Assembly (NCBI RefSeq): GCF_024298965.1 | Contig: NZ_CP085193.1 | Span: 3,968,001 to 4,032,000 of the forward strand | Source: Streptomyces rapamycinicus NRRL 5491 | GTDB taxonomy: Bacteria > Actinomycetota > Actinomycetes > Streptomycetales > Streptomycetaceae | Reading direction: 5' to 3' | Length of the DNA stretch: 64,000 bases | Shown: positions 16,434-25,520 of the stretch, in pieces | Position numbering within the stretch: the first letter of the stretch is position 1 | How the letters are laid out: each line of letters begins with the position of its first letter | Position numbers and translations under genes: made by a program | The notes under the pieces: model-generated | What the model was told of the DNA's origin: nothing | What the model saw: the letters and a program-made list of their open reading frames with translations, nothing else | Database searches by the model: none

Positions 16434-17378
16434 ATGGGCCGCCATCGACGATCTGCCCCCGGTACCCCGGCGCAGGTGGCCGCCGCAGGCCGCCACCGGG
16501 GACCGCACCGGAGCCCCCTCGCTCCGGTCCGGACCGGACTGTTGGGCGTGTCCGCCGCTGTCGCGGTCGGCGCCGTGGCGATGGCCTCCGGACTCGGTCC
16601 GAACGGCTACGAACTCGGCGGGGGCAATGACTCCGCCGGACAGGTCCAGGCGGGCGGTCCCTCGGACTCCGGCCTGGAGACACAGGGCTCGCAGTCCGCG
16701 GCCCCCACCGATCGCGGCACGGTACCGCCCAGCCGTGGTGACGATCGCCCTCACGCACCCTCCACAACTCCCTCCAAGACCCCCGCCAAGCCCTCCGAGA
16801 CGCCCTCCACCACCCCGCCGGAGCAGCCCGGGCCCTCCCAGCCCTCCGGGAACGACCGGCCCGGCGGAAACGGCAAGGGGAAGGGCAGCGACAACGGCAA
16901 CGGCAAGGGCGGCGCGAACGGCGGCGGGCACGGCAAGCCGTCGCAGACGCCCTCGACGGAGCCGACCGCGCCCGAGCCCCCGGTGGAGTCGGCCGGTCCC
17001 GAGACCGCCTCGGAGGCCGAAGTCCTCACCCTCGTCAACAAAGAGCGCAAGAAGGTCGGCTGCGACCCCGTGACGGCCGACTCCAAACTCGCCCAGCTGG
17101 CCGAGGACTTCAGCGAGGACATGTCCCTGCGACAGTTCTTCGACCACATCAACCCCGACGGCGACAGCCCCTGGGAGCGCGCGGATGGTGCGGGCATCCT
17201 GGACCTGGGCGGGGAGAACATCGCCCGCGGCCAGTCGGACGCACAGTCCGTGATGGACTCCTGGATGAACAGCTCCGGCCATCGCGCCAACATCCTCAAC
17301 TGCTCGTTCAAGCGACTGGGCGTCGGCGCGCACTTCGGCGACGGCGGCCCCTGGTGGACCCAGGACTTCGGCTACTGA
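16434..17378 (+). CDS. CAP/SCP-domain cell-surface or secreted protein
   Basis: The 314-residue protein starts at ATG 16434 (AAGGAAGG upstream). A basic N terminus is followed by a hydrophobic segment (about residues 33-50, GLLGVSAAVAVGAVAMAS) that acts as signal or anchor. Then comes a long Pro/Ser/Thr/Gly-rich linker (about 60-185, with runs of GKGKGSDNGNGKGG type) and a C-terminal CAP (SCP/PR1) domain of about 125 residues. The CAP domain has EVLTLVNKERKKVGC at its start, HINPDG, GENIARG and GHRANILNCSFKRLGVG. Bacterial CAP proteins are extracellular; enzymatic activity is unclear. Confidence 0.88.
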   Translation: MGRHRRSAPGTPAQVAAAGRHRGPHRSPLAPVRTGLLGVSAAVAVGAVAMASGLGPNGYELGGGNDSAGQVQAGGPSDSGLETQGSQSAAPTDRGTVPPSRGDDRPHAPSTTPSKTPAKPSETPSTTPPEQPGPSQPSGNDRPGGNGKGKGSDNGNGKGGANGGGHGKPSQTPSTEPTAPEPPVESAGPETASEAEVLTLVNKERKKVGCDPVTADSKLAQLAEDFSEDMSLRQFFDHINPDGDSPWERADGAGILDLGGENIARGQSDAQSVMDSWMNSSGHRANILNCSFKRLGVGAHFGDGGPWWTQDFGY

Positions 17379-17422
17379 GCCACTGAGCGGAGCCCCGAGC
17401 GGGCCTCCGCATCCGGACACGC

Positions 17423-17462
17423 GGGAAAGCCCGGGGCGTACGAAAGCGCCCCGGGCTTTCCC
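17423..17462 (+). terminator. Strong hairpin terminator after the CAP-domain gene
   Basis: Perfect 16-base arms (17423-17438, starting GGGAAAGCCCGGGG, and 17447-17462) with an 8-base loop lie 45 bases after the stop codon of the CAP-domain gene. Confidence 0.82.
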
Positions 17463-17533
17463 GTGCCCTTACGAGCAGCACGCTCACCATCCGAAAGCGC
17501 GACCCTGGAGTCAGCGCTGAGTGCGCGTATGGT

Positions 17534-18034
17534 GTGGGTATGGACAGTGAACGCACCGGCGGGGCGTCCAGCACGGTGGACGCGGAGAACGTGGACACGG
17601 AGGACCTGGCCTTCGACGTGTTCGCCCGCGCCTGCCCCTCACGCGGCACGCTGGAGCACGTCACCGGCAAATGGGGCGGCCTCATCCTGAGCGCGCTCCA
17701 CGACAACACCTTCCGCTTCAACGAGCTGCGGCGGCGGGTCGACGGCGTCAGCGAGAAGATGCTGTCCCAGACGCTGCACGCGCTGGAGCGCGACGGTCTG
17801 GTGCACCGCGAGGCCCAGCCGACCAACCCGCCCCGGGTGGACTACCGGCTGACCCCGCTGGGCAGCGCGGTCGCCGACCGGCTGCTGGCCCTTATCCATC
17901 TGGTCGAGGACCGGATGCCCGAGGTGCTGACGGCCCGGGAGCGCTACGACACCACGCGCGCCGGGAGCGGCGAGGCGGCGGCCGCGCGGGACGCCGGACG
18001 GGCCCCCGAGGTGGCCGGGCGCGGCGGGCGCTGA
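17534..18034 (+). CDS. HxlR-family winged-helix transcriptional regulator
   Basis: The 166-residue protein has the HxlR core: a cysteine (ARACPSRG) before the winged helix, [49 protein letters not shown], and the wing ending in [12 protein letters not shown]. Start GTG 17534 or ATG 17540 are both possible. HxlR proteins often control a neighbouring oxidoreductase in response to thiol or aldehyde stress; no such gene is adjacent, so its target is unknown. Its last 91 bases overlap the 3' end of mutM on the opposite strand. Confidence 0.88.
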   Translation: MGMDSERTGGASSTVDAENVDTEDLAFDVFARACPSRGTLEHVTGKWGGLILSALHDNTFRFNELRRRVDGVSEKMLSQTLHALERDGLVHREAQPTNPPRVDYRLTPLGSAVADRLLALIHLVEDRMPEVLTARERYDTTRAGSGEAAAARDAGRAPEVAGRGGR

Positions 18035-18882
18035 CAGCGCGGGCAGAAGTAGCTGGAGCGGTTCATCCACGGGCGGCGGCGCATCGCGGTGCCGCAGCGG
18101 CGGCAGGGCTCGTCCTCCCGGCCGTAGGCGTCCAGGGAGCGCTCGAAGTACCCCGACTCGCCGTTCACGTTCACATAGAGGCTGTCGAAGCTGGTGCCGC
18201 CGACGGCGAGCGCGGCGGTCATCACCTCGCGCACATGGTCCAGGAGTTCGGCGGCGCGCGGCCGGGCGAGGGTGGCCGTGGGCCGGTCGTAGTGCAGCCG
18301 GGCCCGCCACAGCGCCTCGTCGGCGTAGATGTTGCCGACCCCGCTGATCAGCGACTGGTCCAGCAGCGCGCGCTTGATCGTGGTGCGGCGGCGGCGCAGC
18401 GCGAGGTGGAACGCGGCCTCGTCGAAGGCGGGGTCCAGCGGGTCGCGGGCGATGTGCGCGATGACGTCCGGCAGCCCCTCCAGGTCGCCGGGGACGGTGT
18501 CGTGCAGCGAGAGCCCGCCGAAGGTGCGCTGGTCGACGAAGCGCAGCTCGGTGCCCGCGTCGTCGGCGAAGCGGACCCGGATCCGCAGATGCTTCTCGTC
18601 GGGCGCCTCGGCCGGCTGGACCAGCAGCTGTCCGCTCATCCCGAGGTGGGCCAGGACGGACTCGGCGGCCGCGTCGTCGTCGAACGGCAGCCACAGGTAC
18701 TTGCCGCGGCGCCGGACGGTCCCGGCGCGGCGGCCCCGGAGGCGGGCCGCGAAGTCCTCCGCGCCGCCGAGATGGCGGCGGACCGCGCGGGGGTGCAGCA
18801 CCTGGACCTCGGCGACCGTACGGCCGCTGACCCAGCGCTCCAGTCCGCGGCGGACCACCTCGACCTCGGGCAGCTCGGGCAA
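17944..18882 (-). CDS. mutM: Formamidopyrimidine-DNA glycosylase (Fpg/MutM)
   Basis: MutM removes 8-oxoguanine and other oxidised purines and nicks the abasic site. The start must be TTG 18882, five codons inside the longest frame, because the enzyme needs the N-terminal PELPEVE: proline is the nucleophile after Met removal and Glu is catalytic. GAGGAGG precedes this TTG at proper spacing. Other marks are the conserved Lys in [18 protein letters not shown], and the C-terminal zinc finger CRRCG...CPRCQ. Following the finger is a tail of about 25 residues rich in Ala/Arg/Pro, encoded antisense to the HxlR gene. It follows rnc after a long hairpin. Confidence 0.95.
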   Translation of the reverse strand: MPELPEVEVVRRGLERWVSGRTVAEVQVLHPRAVRRHLGGAEDFAARLRGRRAGTVRRRGKYLWLPFDDDAAAESVLAHLGMSGQLLVQPAEAPDEKHLRIRVRFADDAGTELRFVDQRTFGGLSLHDTVPGDLEGLPDVIAHIARDPLDPAFDEAAFHLALRRRRTTIKRALLDQSLISGVGNIYADEALWRARLHYDRPTATLARPRAAELLDHVREVMTAALAVGGTSFDSLYVNVNGESGYFERSLDAYGREDEPCRRCGTAMRRRPWMNRSSYFCPRCQRPPRPATSGARPASRAAAASPLPARVVS

Positions 18883-18906
18883 CGGGGGCCTCCTCAAGCC
18901 TTCGAG

Positions 18907-18965
18907 CCCTCACCGCCCCCGGGCGGAGCAACCCGGGCGGGCCGTCCGCCCGGGGGCGGTGAGGG
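18907..18965 (-). terminator. Long 21-bp hairpin between rnc and mutM
   Basis: Arms 18907-18927 and 18945-18965 (minus-strand RNA begins CCCTCACCGCCCCC) are perfectly complementary over 21 bases, with a 17-base loop. It lies between the rnc stop and the mutM start in the same direction. It may be a terminator, but a 21-bp perfect RNA duplex beside the RNase III gene could also be a processing site. Confidence 0.7.
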
Positions 18966-19007
18966 GCGTTACGGACGTGATGGACGGTGTGGGTGGGGGA
19001 AAGCCGA

Positions 19008-19841
19008 TCAGCGTGCCGGGGAGGCGGTGTCGGCGGCGGCTCCGCCGTCCGCCGTGCCCGCGGTTCCGGCATCGGCCGCCTTGGCCTTCGCCTGGGCCTC
19101 GTCGGCAGCCGCGCGGATGGCGCGCCAGGCGGCCTCGGCCGCCTGCTGTTCGGCTTCCTTCTTGCTGCGGCCGGTGCCGGTGCCGTACGCGACACCACCG
19201 ACGCGGGCGGCAGCCGTGAAGGTCTTCTCGTGGTCGGGACCGGTCTCGGAGACCAGGTACTCGGGGACTCCGAGACCCTCGGTGGCGGTCAGCTCCTGGA
19301 GGCTGGTCTTCCAGTCCAGGCCCGCGCCGAGGTTCGAGGACTTCTCGATGAGCGGGTCGAAGAGCCGGTGGACCAGCTCCGCGGCGGCGTCGAGCCCCCG
19401 GTCGAGATAGACCGCGCCGATCACCGCTTCAAGGGTGTCGGCGAGGATGGAAGCCTTGTCCCTGCCGCCGGTGCCCTCTTCGCCCCGGCCGAGCCGGATG
19501 AAGGCGCCGAGGTCGAGGCCGCGGCCCACCTCCGCGAGCGCACGCGAGTTCACCACCGCGGCCCGCAGCTTGGCCAGCTGGCCCTCGGGCAGGTCGGGGT
19601 GGATGCGGTACAGCGTGTCGGTGACCACCAGGCCGAGCACCGAATCCCCGAGGAATTCCAGCCGCTCGTTGGTGGGCAGCCCGCCGTTCTCGTACGCGAA
19701 GGAGCGGTGGGTCAGCGCACGCACCAGAAGGGCGGACTCGAGCTGGTACCCGAGCCGCCCTTCCAGGATCGTGTGAGACGAGGCCGTGTCCGCCTGGGCC
19801 GCTTCACCGCGCTTGCGCGGGGGCGTAGTGGCGTCTGACAT
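19008..19841 (-). CDS. rnc: Ribonuclease III (AbsB)
   Basis: RNase III cleaves double-stranded RNA in rRNA maturation and mRNA control; in S. coelicolor it is AbsB, a global regulator of antibiotic synthesis. The 277-residue protein (start ATG 19841; an ATG four codons earlier also exists) carries the catalytic signature [13 protein letters not shown], the second acidic site [13 protein letters not shown], and a C-terminal dsRNA-binding domain ending [17 protein letters not shown] low-complexity Ala/Lys tail follows. It is downstream of rpmF by about 19 bases, within the DUF177-rpmF-rnc operon. Confidence 0.96.
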   Translation of the reverse strand: MSDATTPPRKRGEAAQADTASSHTILEGRLGYQLESALLVRALTHRSFAYENGGLPTNERLEFLGDSVLGLVVTDTLYRIHPDLPEGQLAKLRAAVVNSRALAEVGRGLDLGAFIRLGRGEEGTGGRDKASILADTLEAVIGAVYLDRGLDAAAELVHRLFDPLIEKSSNLGAGLDWKTSLQELTATEGLGVPEYLVSETGPDHEKTFTAAARVGGVAYGTGTGRSKKEAEQQAAEAAWRAIRAAADEAQAKAKAADAGTAGTADGGAAADTASPAR

Positions 19842-19860
19842 AGAGCCTGTCACCCGCCGA

Positions 19861-20034
19861 TCAGACCTCGAGGACCTGGCGGCGGTTGTAGGTGCCGCAG
19901 CTCGGGCACGCGATGTGCTGCTGCTTCGGCTCGTGGCAGCGCTCGCACGCCACCAGGTTGGGGACCGCAGCCTTCCACTGCGACCGGCGGTGGCGCGTGT
20001 TGCTGCGCGACATCTTCCGCTTCGGAACAGCCAC
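19861..20034 (-). CDS. rpmF: 50S ribosomal protein L32 (zinc-binding form)
   Basis: A 57-residue ribosomal protein starting GTG 20034 with [20 protein letters not shown]. It has two CxxC pairs (CERCHEP and CPSCG), so this is the zinc-containing form of L32. It sits two bases after the DUF177 gene and before rnc; the DUF177-rpmF pair is widely conserved in bacteria. The gene is easily missed because of its small size. Confidence 0.95.
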   Translation of the reverse strand: MAVPKRKMSRSNTRHRRSQWKAAVPNLVACERCHEPKQQHIACPSCGTYNRRQVLEV

Positions 20035-20036
20035 GG

Positions 20037-20627
20037 CTACTTCTCCTGTGAGTCATCCCCGCGCTCGCGGGGTGCGTTGTCCTTCTCGCCGTCCCTCATG
20101 GTCTCGGCGAGTCCCTGCAGTGCCGCCCAACGGATGTCGGCGGACTCGTGGTGGTGGCCGGGGTCGTCCCCGAGCCGGGCGCCGCAATCGGCACACAGCC
20201 CCGGGCAGTCCTCCCGGCACACCGGCTGCAGCGGCAGTGCGAGCACCACCGCGTCGCGCAGCACGGGCTCGAGGTCGAACAGGTCGGCCTCGAGGAAGAG
20301 CATGTCCTCCTCCTCGGCGTCGTCGCCGGTATCCGCTTCGCGGCTCCGGTCGTCGGCGTCGGGGTAGGAGTACATCTCCTGGAAGTCCACTTCGAGCTCT
20401 CGCTCCAGCGGCTCCAGACACCTTACGCACTCCCCCGTGAGCGGCGCACGGGCGGTGCCTGTGACAAGCACCCCTTCCATGACCGACTCCAGGCGGAGGT
20501 CCAGCTCGATCGTCGCGCCCTCCCGCACCCCGATGACCTCGATGCCGAGGCCCTTGGGCGCCACCACGGAGCGGGAGACCCTTTTGAGCGCACCAGGACG
20601 ACGGCCCAGCTCACGCGTGTCGAACAC
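20037..20627 (-). CDS. DUF177 (YceD-like) protein
   Basis: A DUF177/YceD family protein, conserved next to rpmF in most bacteria and linked to 23S rRNA accumulation in other organisms. Visible: [23 protein letters not shown] in the middle, an acidic insert ([10 protein letters not shown]), and the paired cysteines [16 protein letters not shown] near the C terminus. The GTG at 20627 has no ribosome binding site. The conserved N terminus (ALNARLDHR) lies upstream in the same frame, so the real start may be CTG 20660 with AGGA before it. In M. tuberculosis its homologue lies beside rnc and sepIVA, as here. Confidence 0.88.
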   Translation of the reverse strand: MFDTRELGRRPGALKRVSRSVVAPKGLGIEVIGVREGATIELDLRLESVMEGVLVTGTARAPLTGECVRCLEPLERELEVDFQEMYSYPDADDRSREADTGDDAEEEDMLFLEADLFDLEPVLRDAVVLALPLQPVCREDCPGLCADCGARLGDDPGHHHESADIRWAALQGLAETMRDGEKDNAPRERGDDSQEK

Positions 20628-20825
20628 GAGAGGGGCACGGTGGTCGAGGCGGGCGTTCAGGGCTTCCTGCTTTCTACGCTGCGGCGGGCCACCCGATCCG
20701 CTACGAAACGGGCAGCCGAGATCGCGGACGTACGCGCGACCGAAGAGCCAGGATACTGGACGGGCCGCCGTAGACCCAATCCGCCCGGTGGGGAAGGGGT
20801 TCTCGCGGCCCGGTGGGGAGCGGGC

Positions 20826-21908
20826 CTAGCGGCCCTGCTCGTACTGGCGGAGCTGATCGAGGTCAATCATGCTCGTGTCGAACAGGCTGGTCTCGTCGAG
20901 CGCGGCGCCCGGCTGCTGCTGCTGGTGGTGGTGTTGGGGCAGCTGCTGGGGCTGCTGGGGCACGTAGGCCGCGTTCGGATCGTAGCCCTGGGCCTGGGCC
21001 TGCTGCTGCCAGCCATAGGCGTCCTGCTGGTAGCCGCCCTGCGCGGCGTACGGGTCCTGCTGCTGCACGTACGCCTGCTGGTAGCCGTACGCGTCCTGCT
21101 GCTGGTAGCCCGCGGTGGCGGCGTAGTACGCGGCGTCGGCGGCCGCCTGGTCGGGCGGGGCGACGGGCTGGACGAGGTCCGCCTGGGACTGGGCCAGGTC
21201 CGCCAGATAGTCGTCGTCGGTGGTCCGCACGGCCATGCCGGCCTCGTCCTGGGCCGCCATATGGGCGCCGAGCTCATCGGCGGGCCGGGCCCCGAGCAGC
21301 TTCTGGCGGCCCCGGCCGACCGCCTCCAGGGTCTTGCCGAGGACCGCCGAGACGGCCCCCAGCTTGGTGTCCACGTACTCGTCCGCGCGGTGCCGCAGGG
21401 TGGCCGGGTCGGCGCTGCGCTCCGGGCCCTCGTCGGGCTGCCCGAGACCGTCCTCGGCTCCGGGGGCGCGGCCGAGCAGCTTCTCCCGGCCGCGGTCGAC
21501 CGAGCCGATGGTCTTGGTGAGCACGACCTCGAAGTTGGCCAGCTTGCTGTCCACGTAGTCGTCCGCCTCGACGCGGATCTCCTCGGCCTCCCGGCGGGCC
21601 TCGGTGAGGATCCGGTCGGCCTCCTCCTGGGACTTCCGCACCAGCTCGGTGTCCGAGATCAGCGAGGCGCGCTGGGCGTGCGCGGACTCGATGATCCGCT
21701 CGGCCTCCCGGTGGGCCTCCTCGACCATCTGGTCCCGGCCGCCGATCAGCTCCTGGGCGTGGGCCAGGGAGTCCGGCAGCGCCGCGCGCACCTCTTCGAG
21801 CATGGCGAGCAGCTCGGCGCGGTTGATCACGCACGAGGCCGACATGGGCATGGACCGGGCGCCGCCGACGGTACCGACGATCTCGTCGAGCTTCTTCTGC
21901 ACGTCCAC
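20826..21908 (-). CDS. SepIVA/DivIVA-like coiled-coil protein with Q/Y-rich tail
   Basis: The 360-residue protein starts at GTG 21908 (VDVQKKLDEIVGTVGGARSMPMSASCVINRAELLAMLEEVRAALP), the hallmark of actinobacterial SepIVA-like proteins (mycobacterial homologue: a septation factor). Coiled coil covers residues 30-125. A 33-residue unit occurs twice: ADDYVDSKLANFEVVLTKT (from 115) and ADEYVDTKLGAVSAVLGKT (from 175), each ending in GR[EG]-type KLLG. Residues 259-333 are a Gln/Tyr/Ala-rich low-complexity tail, and the last 20 residues are conserved-looking. Gene context (coaD on one side, DUF177-rnc on the other) supports the assignment. It probably acts in cell pole or septum organisation. Confidence 0.78.
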   Translation of the reverse strand: MDVQKKLDEIVGTVGGARSMPMSASCVINRAELLAMLEEVRAALPDSLAHAQELIGGRDQMVEEAHREAERIIESAHAQRASLISDTELVRKSQEEADRILTEARREAEEIRVEADDYVDSKLANFEVVLTKTIGSVDRGREKLLGRAPGAEDGLGQPDEGPERSADPATLRHRADEYVDTKLGAVSAVLGKTLEAVGRGRQKLLGARPADELGAHMAAQDEAGMAVRTTDDDYLADLAQSQADLVQPVAPPDQAAADAAYYAATAGYQQQDAYGYQQAYVQQQDPYAAQGGYQQDAYGWQQQAQAQGYDPNAAYVPQQPQQLPQHHHQQQQPGAALDETSLFDTSMIDLDQLRQYEQGR

Positions 21909-22015
21909 TGTGGGTGCTCGCAGACTGTCTGGATGCGGATGGGTACGGGACACGAACGGGACGACTGTACGGCCAGCGGCCGCCTCCCGGACAGCCGCTG
22001 ACGTCCCGTCAGCCG

Positions 22016-22525
22016 CTACTTCCGGCCGAGCCGCTCGGCGAGTGCCTCCAGGACCAGCGGGGGCACCAGGTGGGAGACGTCGCCGCCCCACGCCGCGACC
22101 TCCTTGACCAGGCTGGAGGAGAGGAAGCTGTAGGTGGGGTTGGTGGGCACGAACAGCGTCTCCACGCCGGAGAGGCCGTTGTTCATCTGGGCCATCTGCA
22201 GCTCGTAGTCGAAGTCGCTGACGGCCCGCAGCCCCTTGACGATCGCGGGGATGTCCCGCTGCTTGCAGAAGTCCACCAGGAGGCCGTGGAACGCCTCCAC
22301 CTGAACGTTTCCGTACTCCTCCGTGGTCTGGCGGAGGAGATCGATCCGCTCGTCCACCGTGAACAGGCCCTGCTTCGACTTGTTGATCATCACGGCGACG
22401 TGCACGACGTCATAGAGCTTGGAGGCACGGGCGATGATGTCGAGGTGTCCATTGGTGACGGGGTCGAACGACCCCGGACAGACTGCGCGGCGCAACGGAA
22501 GTTCCTCGCTCTCGGGTCCGGTCAT
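22016..22525 (-). CDS. coaD: Phosphopantetheine adenylyltransferase
   Basis: CoaD transfers AMP from ATP to 4'-phosphopantetheine, the penultimate step of coenzyme A synthesis. The 169-residue protein has the nucleotidyltransferase motif [10 protein letters not shown] (TNGH = HxGH-type site), [18 protein letters not shown] and [15 protein letters not shown] (the ISSS-type motif). Start ATG 22525 overlaps the rsmD stop by four bases (ATGA), the classic rsmD-coaD translational coupling. Confidence 0.96.
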   Translation of the reverse strand: MTGPESEELPLRRAVCPGSFDPVTNGHLDIIARASKLYDVVHVAVMINKSKQGLFTVDERIDLLRQTTEEYGNVQVEAFHGLLVDFCKQRDIPAIVKGLRAVSDFDYELQMAQMNNGLSGVETLFVPTNPTYSFLSSSLVKEVAAWGGDVSHLVPPLVLEALAERLGRK

Positions 22526-23109
22526 GACGCGTTCTCGCACGTCGAGGCGGCGCGACCGTACCAAAGCGTGCCCTCGCCGTAGCGACGGGCCCTGAGCCCC
22601 TCGAATCCGGCAGGCCACACGAACTCCCCACCTCGTGTGCTCCGCTCAACGGTGGCCAGCGCACCGGGCACGAGCCAGCCCTTCCCCAGGAGTGTGAGGA
22701 GTATCTCCCGGAGTTGGCCGTCGGTGACCGCGTAGGGCGGATCCAGGAAAACGACGTCGTACGGGCCGGTGTCGGCGGCCTGTCCGGCGATGGTCTGTTC
22801 GGCCTTGCCGGTGCGCAGCTCCGCGCCGGGCAGACCGAGGGTGCGGACGTTCTGACGGATCGTGCGGGCCGCCCGCGGGTCGGACTCGACCAGCAGCGTG
22901 TGGGCGGCGCCGCGGGACAGCGCCTCCAGGCCGACCGCGCCGGAGCCGCCGTACAGGTCCAGGACGCGGGCCCCGTCCAGCGAGCCGAGCAGCGACTCCC
23001 AGGTGGAGAACAGGCCCTCGCGCGCCCGGTCCGAGGTGGGTCGGGTGCCGTTTCCCGGCGGCACGGCCAGGCGGCGGCCGCCGGCCGCTCCGGCGATCAC
23101 GCGGGTCAT
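22522..23109 (-). CDS. rsmD: 16S rRNA (guanine966-N2)-methyltransferase
   Basis: RsmD methylates G966 of 16S rRNA in assembled 30S particles. The 195-residue protein has the start motif [13 protein letters not shown], the SAM-binding [28 protein letters not shown], and the catalytic VFLDPPYAV (DPPY). It is co-transcribed with coaD, which overlaps it by four bases, and lies downstream of recG. Confidence 0.95.
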   Translation of the reverse strand: MTRVIAGAAGGRRLAVPPGNGTRPTSDRAREGLFSTWESLLGSLDGARVLDLYGGSGAVGLEALSRGAAHTLLVESDPRAARTIRQNVRTLGLPGAELRTGKAEQTIAGQAADTGPYDVVFLDPPYAVTDGQLREILLTLLGKGWLVPGALATVERSTRGGEFVWPAGFEGLRARRYGEGTLWYGRAASTCENAS

Positions 23110-23220
23110 GGGTGGGGGCCGTCCTTCGCGGTGGTCGGGGCAGCGGCGGCGGATGCCCGTCCGGGCGAGGCCGCCGCATCTCCACGATATGGCGTACGGG
23201 GGCGGGCGGGGGCCGCGGGC

Positions 23221-25443
23221 TCAGCCCTTGTCGAGGAACTCCGCGCGCTCCTTGTCCAGCAGGGCGTCCAGCGCGGTGCGCAGCTGCGGGTATCCGGTCA
23301 GCTCCGGGTCGGCGGCGACAATGGCGGCCGCCTCCTCCCGGGCCGCCGCGATGACCTCCTCGTCGTCGATGACGGCGAGCACCCGCAGCGAGGAGCGCAC
23401 CCCGGACTGGGCCTGGCCGAGCACATCGCCCTCCCGGCGCTGCTCCAGGTCGATCCGGGACAGCTCGAAGCCGTCGAGCGTGGCCGCGACCGCGCCCAGC
23501 CGGGCCCGGGCGGGGCTGCCCTCGGGCATGTCGGTCACCAGCAGACACAGCCCGGCGGCCGAGCCCCGGCCGACGCGGCCGCGCAGCTGGTGCAGCTGGG
23601 AGACGCCGAACCGGTCGGCGTCCATGATCACCATGGCGGTGGCGTTGGGCACGTTCACACCGACCTCGATGACGGTCGTGGCGACCAGGACGTCCACCTC
23701 GCCCGCGGCGAAGCGGCGCATCACCTCGTCCTTGGCCTCGGGCTGCATCCGCCCGTGCAGCACCTCCACCCGCAGATCGCTCAGCGGGCCCTTGACGAGC
23801 TGCTCGGCGACGTCGACGACGGCCAGCGGCGGGCGCTTCTCGGCCTCGTCCTCGGCGGACTTCTCCTTCGCCGCCTTGGACTCGTCCTCCTCGTCCCCGA
23901 TCCGCGGGCACACCACATAGCCCTGGTGGCCGGCGGCCACCTCCTCGCGCACCCGCTCCCAGGCGCGGGTCAGGAAGTGCGGCTTGTCCTTGGCGGGGAC
24001 CACATGGGAGGCGATCGGGGAGCGGCCCGAGGGCAGCTGGTCCAGGACGGAGGTCTCCAGGTCGCCGAAGACGGTCATGGCGACCGTGCGCGGGATCGGG
24101 GTGGCCGTCATCACCAGCAGATGCGGGGGCTGCTTGCCCTTGGAGCGCAGCGCGTCGCGCTGCTCGACCCCGAAGCGGTGCTGCTCGTCCACGACCACCA
24201 GGCCGAGATCGTGGAACTGGACCTTGTCCTCGATCAGGGCATGGGTGCCGATCACGATCCCGGCCTCGCCGGTGACCAGGTCGAGCAGCGCCTGACGGCG
24301 GGCCGCGGCACCCATGGAACCGGTGAGCAGCACCACCTTGGTGCCCTGCTCGGCTCCGCCGAGCATCCCTCCCTCGGCCAGCTCCCCCATCATCTCGGTG
24401 ATCGATCGGTGGTGCTGCTGGGCGAGCACCTCCGTGGGCGCGAGCATCGCCGCCTGTCCCCCGGCGTCCACGACGCCGAGCATCGCGCGCAGCGCGACCA
24501 TGGTCTTGCCCGAGCCGACCTCGCCCTGGAGCAGCCGGTGCATGGGGTGGTCGGTGGCGAGGTCGGCGAAGATCTCCTCGCTGACCTTGCGCTGCCCCTC
24601 GGTGAGGGTGAACGGCAGCCGGGCGTCGAAGGCGGTCAGCAGCCCGTCCGGGGCGGGCCTGCGGGGCGCCGCGGGCAGCTGGGCGTCGGCCTGCCGCCGC
24701 CGGGCCAGCGCCACCTGGAGGACGAACGCCTCGTCCCACTTCAGCCGGTCCCGGGCCGTCGCGATATCGGCCTTGGTGCCCGGCCGGTGGATCCTGCGCA
24801 GCGCCTCGGGGAGCGTGGCCAGCCCCCGGCCCTCGCGCAGGCTCTCGGGCAGCGGGTCGATCAGCCCGGCCAGCGCGGACTCCTCATGACCGGCCGGGCC
24901 GAGCACGGTGTCGACGGCCTGCTGGATCTGCCAGGACTCCATCTGCTTGCACGCCGGGTACAGCGGCAGCAGCTGATTGGCGAACGCCTCCACGGCCTCC
25001 GCGCCGCTCCCCGCAACCAGCGTCTTGAACTCGGGGTGGGCCAGCTGCCGCTTGCGGTTGAAGACCGAGACCTTCCCGGCGAACATCGCGCGGGTGCCGG
25101 GCTGGAGCTCCGTACGCGGCTTGTGGACGCCCTTGCCGAAGAAGACCAGCTGGAGACGGCCGCTGCCGTCGGTGATGGTGACCTCCAGCCGCCGGCCCCG
25201 GCCGCCGTTGAACGTGTGCACCCGGGCGTCGGCGACCTGCGCCACCACGGTCACATGCTCGTCCAGGGGCAGGTCGGACAGCCGGGTCAGCTCACCGCGC
25301 TCCGCGTACCGCCGCGGGTAGTGGTGCAGCAGGTCGCCGACGGTGTGCAGGTCGAGATGGTCGGCCATCACCTTCGCGGTGTTGCCGCCCAGGACCTTCT
25401 TCAGGGGTTCATCCAGCACGGGCACCCGTCCATTGCACACCAC
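23221..25443 (-). CDS. recG: ATP-dependent DNA helicase RecG
   Basis: RecG reverses stalled forks and processes branched DNA. The 740-residue protein has an OB-fold wedge domain (about 60-150), Walker A GEVGSGKT, DEQHRFGV (motif II), TATPIPRT (motif III), TTVIEVGVNVPNA (V), and QLRGRVGRG (VI). Family members normally begin near VPVLDEPLKKVLG, so GTG 25425 is also possible; neither start has a clear ribosome binding site. A linker rich in Lys/Glu (about 525-540) sits between the two helicase lobes. It lies in the DAK2-recG-rsmD-coaD leftward set. Confidence 0.95.
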   Translation of the reverse strand: MVCNGRVPVLDEPLKKVLGGNTAKVMADHLDLHTVGDLLHHYPRRYAERGELTRLSDLPLDEHVTVVAQVADARVHTFNGGRGRRLEVTITDGSGRLQLVFFGKGVHKPRTELQPGTRAMFAGKVSVFNRKRQLAHPEFKTLVAGSGAEAVEAFANQLLPLYPACKQMESWQIQQAVDTVLGPAGHEESALAGLIDPLPESLREGRGLATLPEALRRIHRPGTKADIATARDRLKWDEAFVLQVALARRRQADAQLPAAPRRPAPDGLLTAFDARLPFTLTEGQRKVSEEIFADLATDHPMHRLLQGEVGSGKTMVALRAMLGVVDAGGQAAMLAPTEVLAQQHHRSITEMMGELAEGGMLGGAEQGTKVVLLTGSMGAAARRQALLDLVTGEAGIVIGTHALIEDKVQFHDLGLVVVDEQHRFGVEQRDALRSKGKQPPHLLVMTATPIPRTVAMTVFGDLETSVLDQLPSGRSPIASHVVPAKDKPHFLTRAWERVREEVAAGHQGYVVCPRIGDEEDESKAAKEKSAEDEAEKRPPLAVVDVAEQLVKGPLSDLRVEVLHGRMQPEAKDEVMRRFAAGEVDVLVATTVIEVGVNVPNATAMVIMDADRFGVSQLHQLRGRVGRGSAAGLCLLVTDMPEGSPARARLGAVAATLDGFELSRIDLEQRREGDVLGQAQSGVRSSLRVLAVIDDEEVIAAAREEAAAIVAADPELTGYPQLRTALDALLDKERAEFLDKG

Positions 25444-25520
25444 GGGGGTGACAATCGGGGATGACGAGCGGGGTGATTCCAGCGAGGTGGTTCAACGGGG
25501 GCCGCTCCGCGCGGCCGGGC

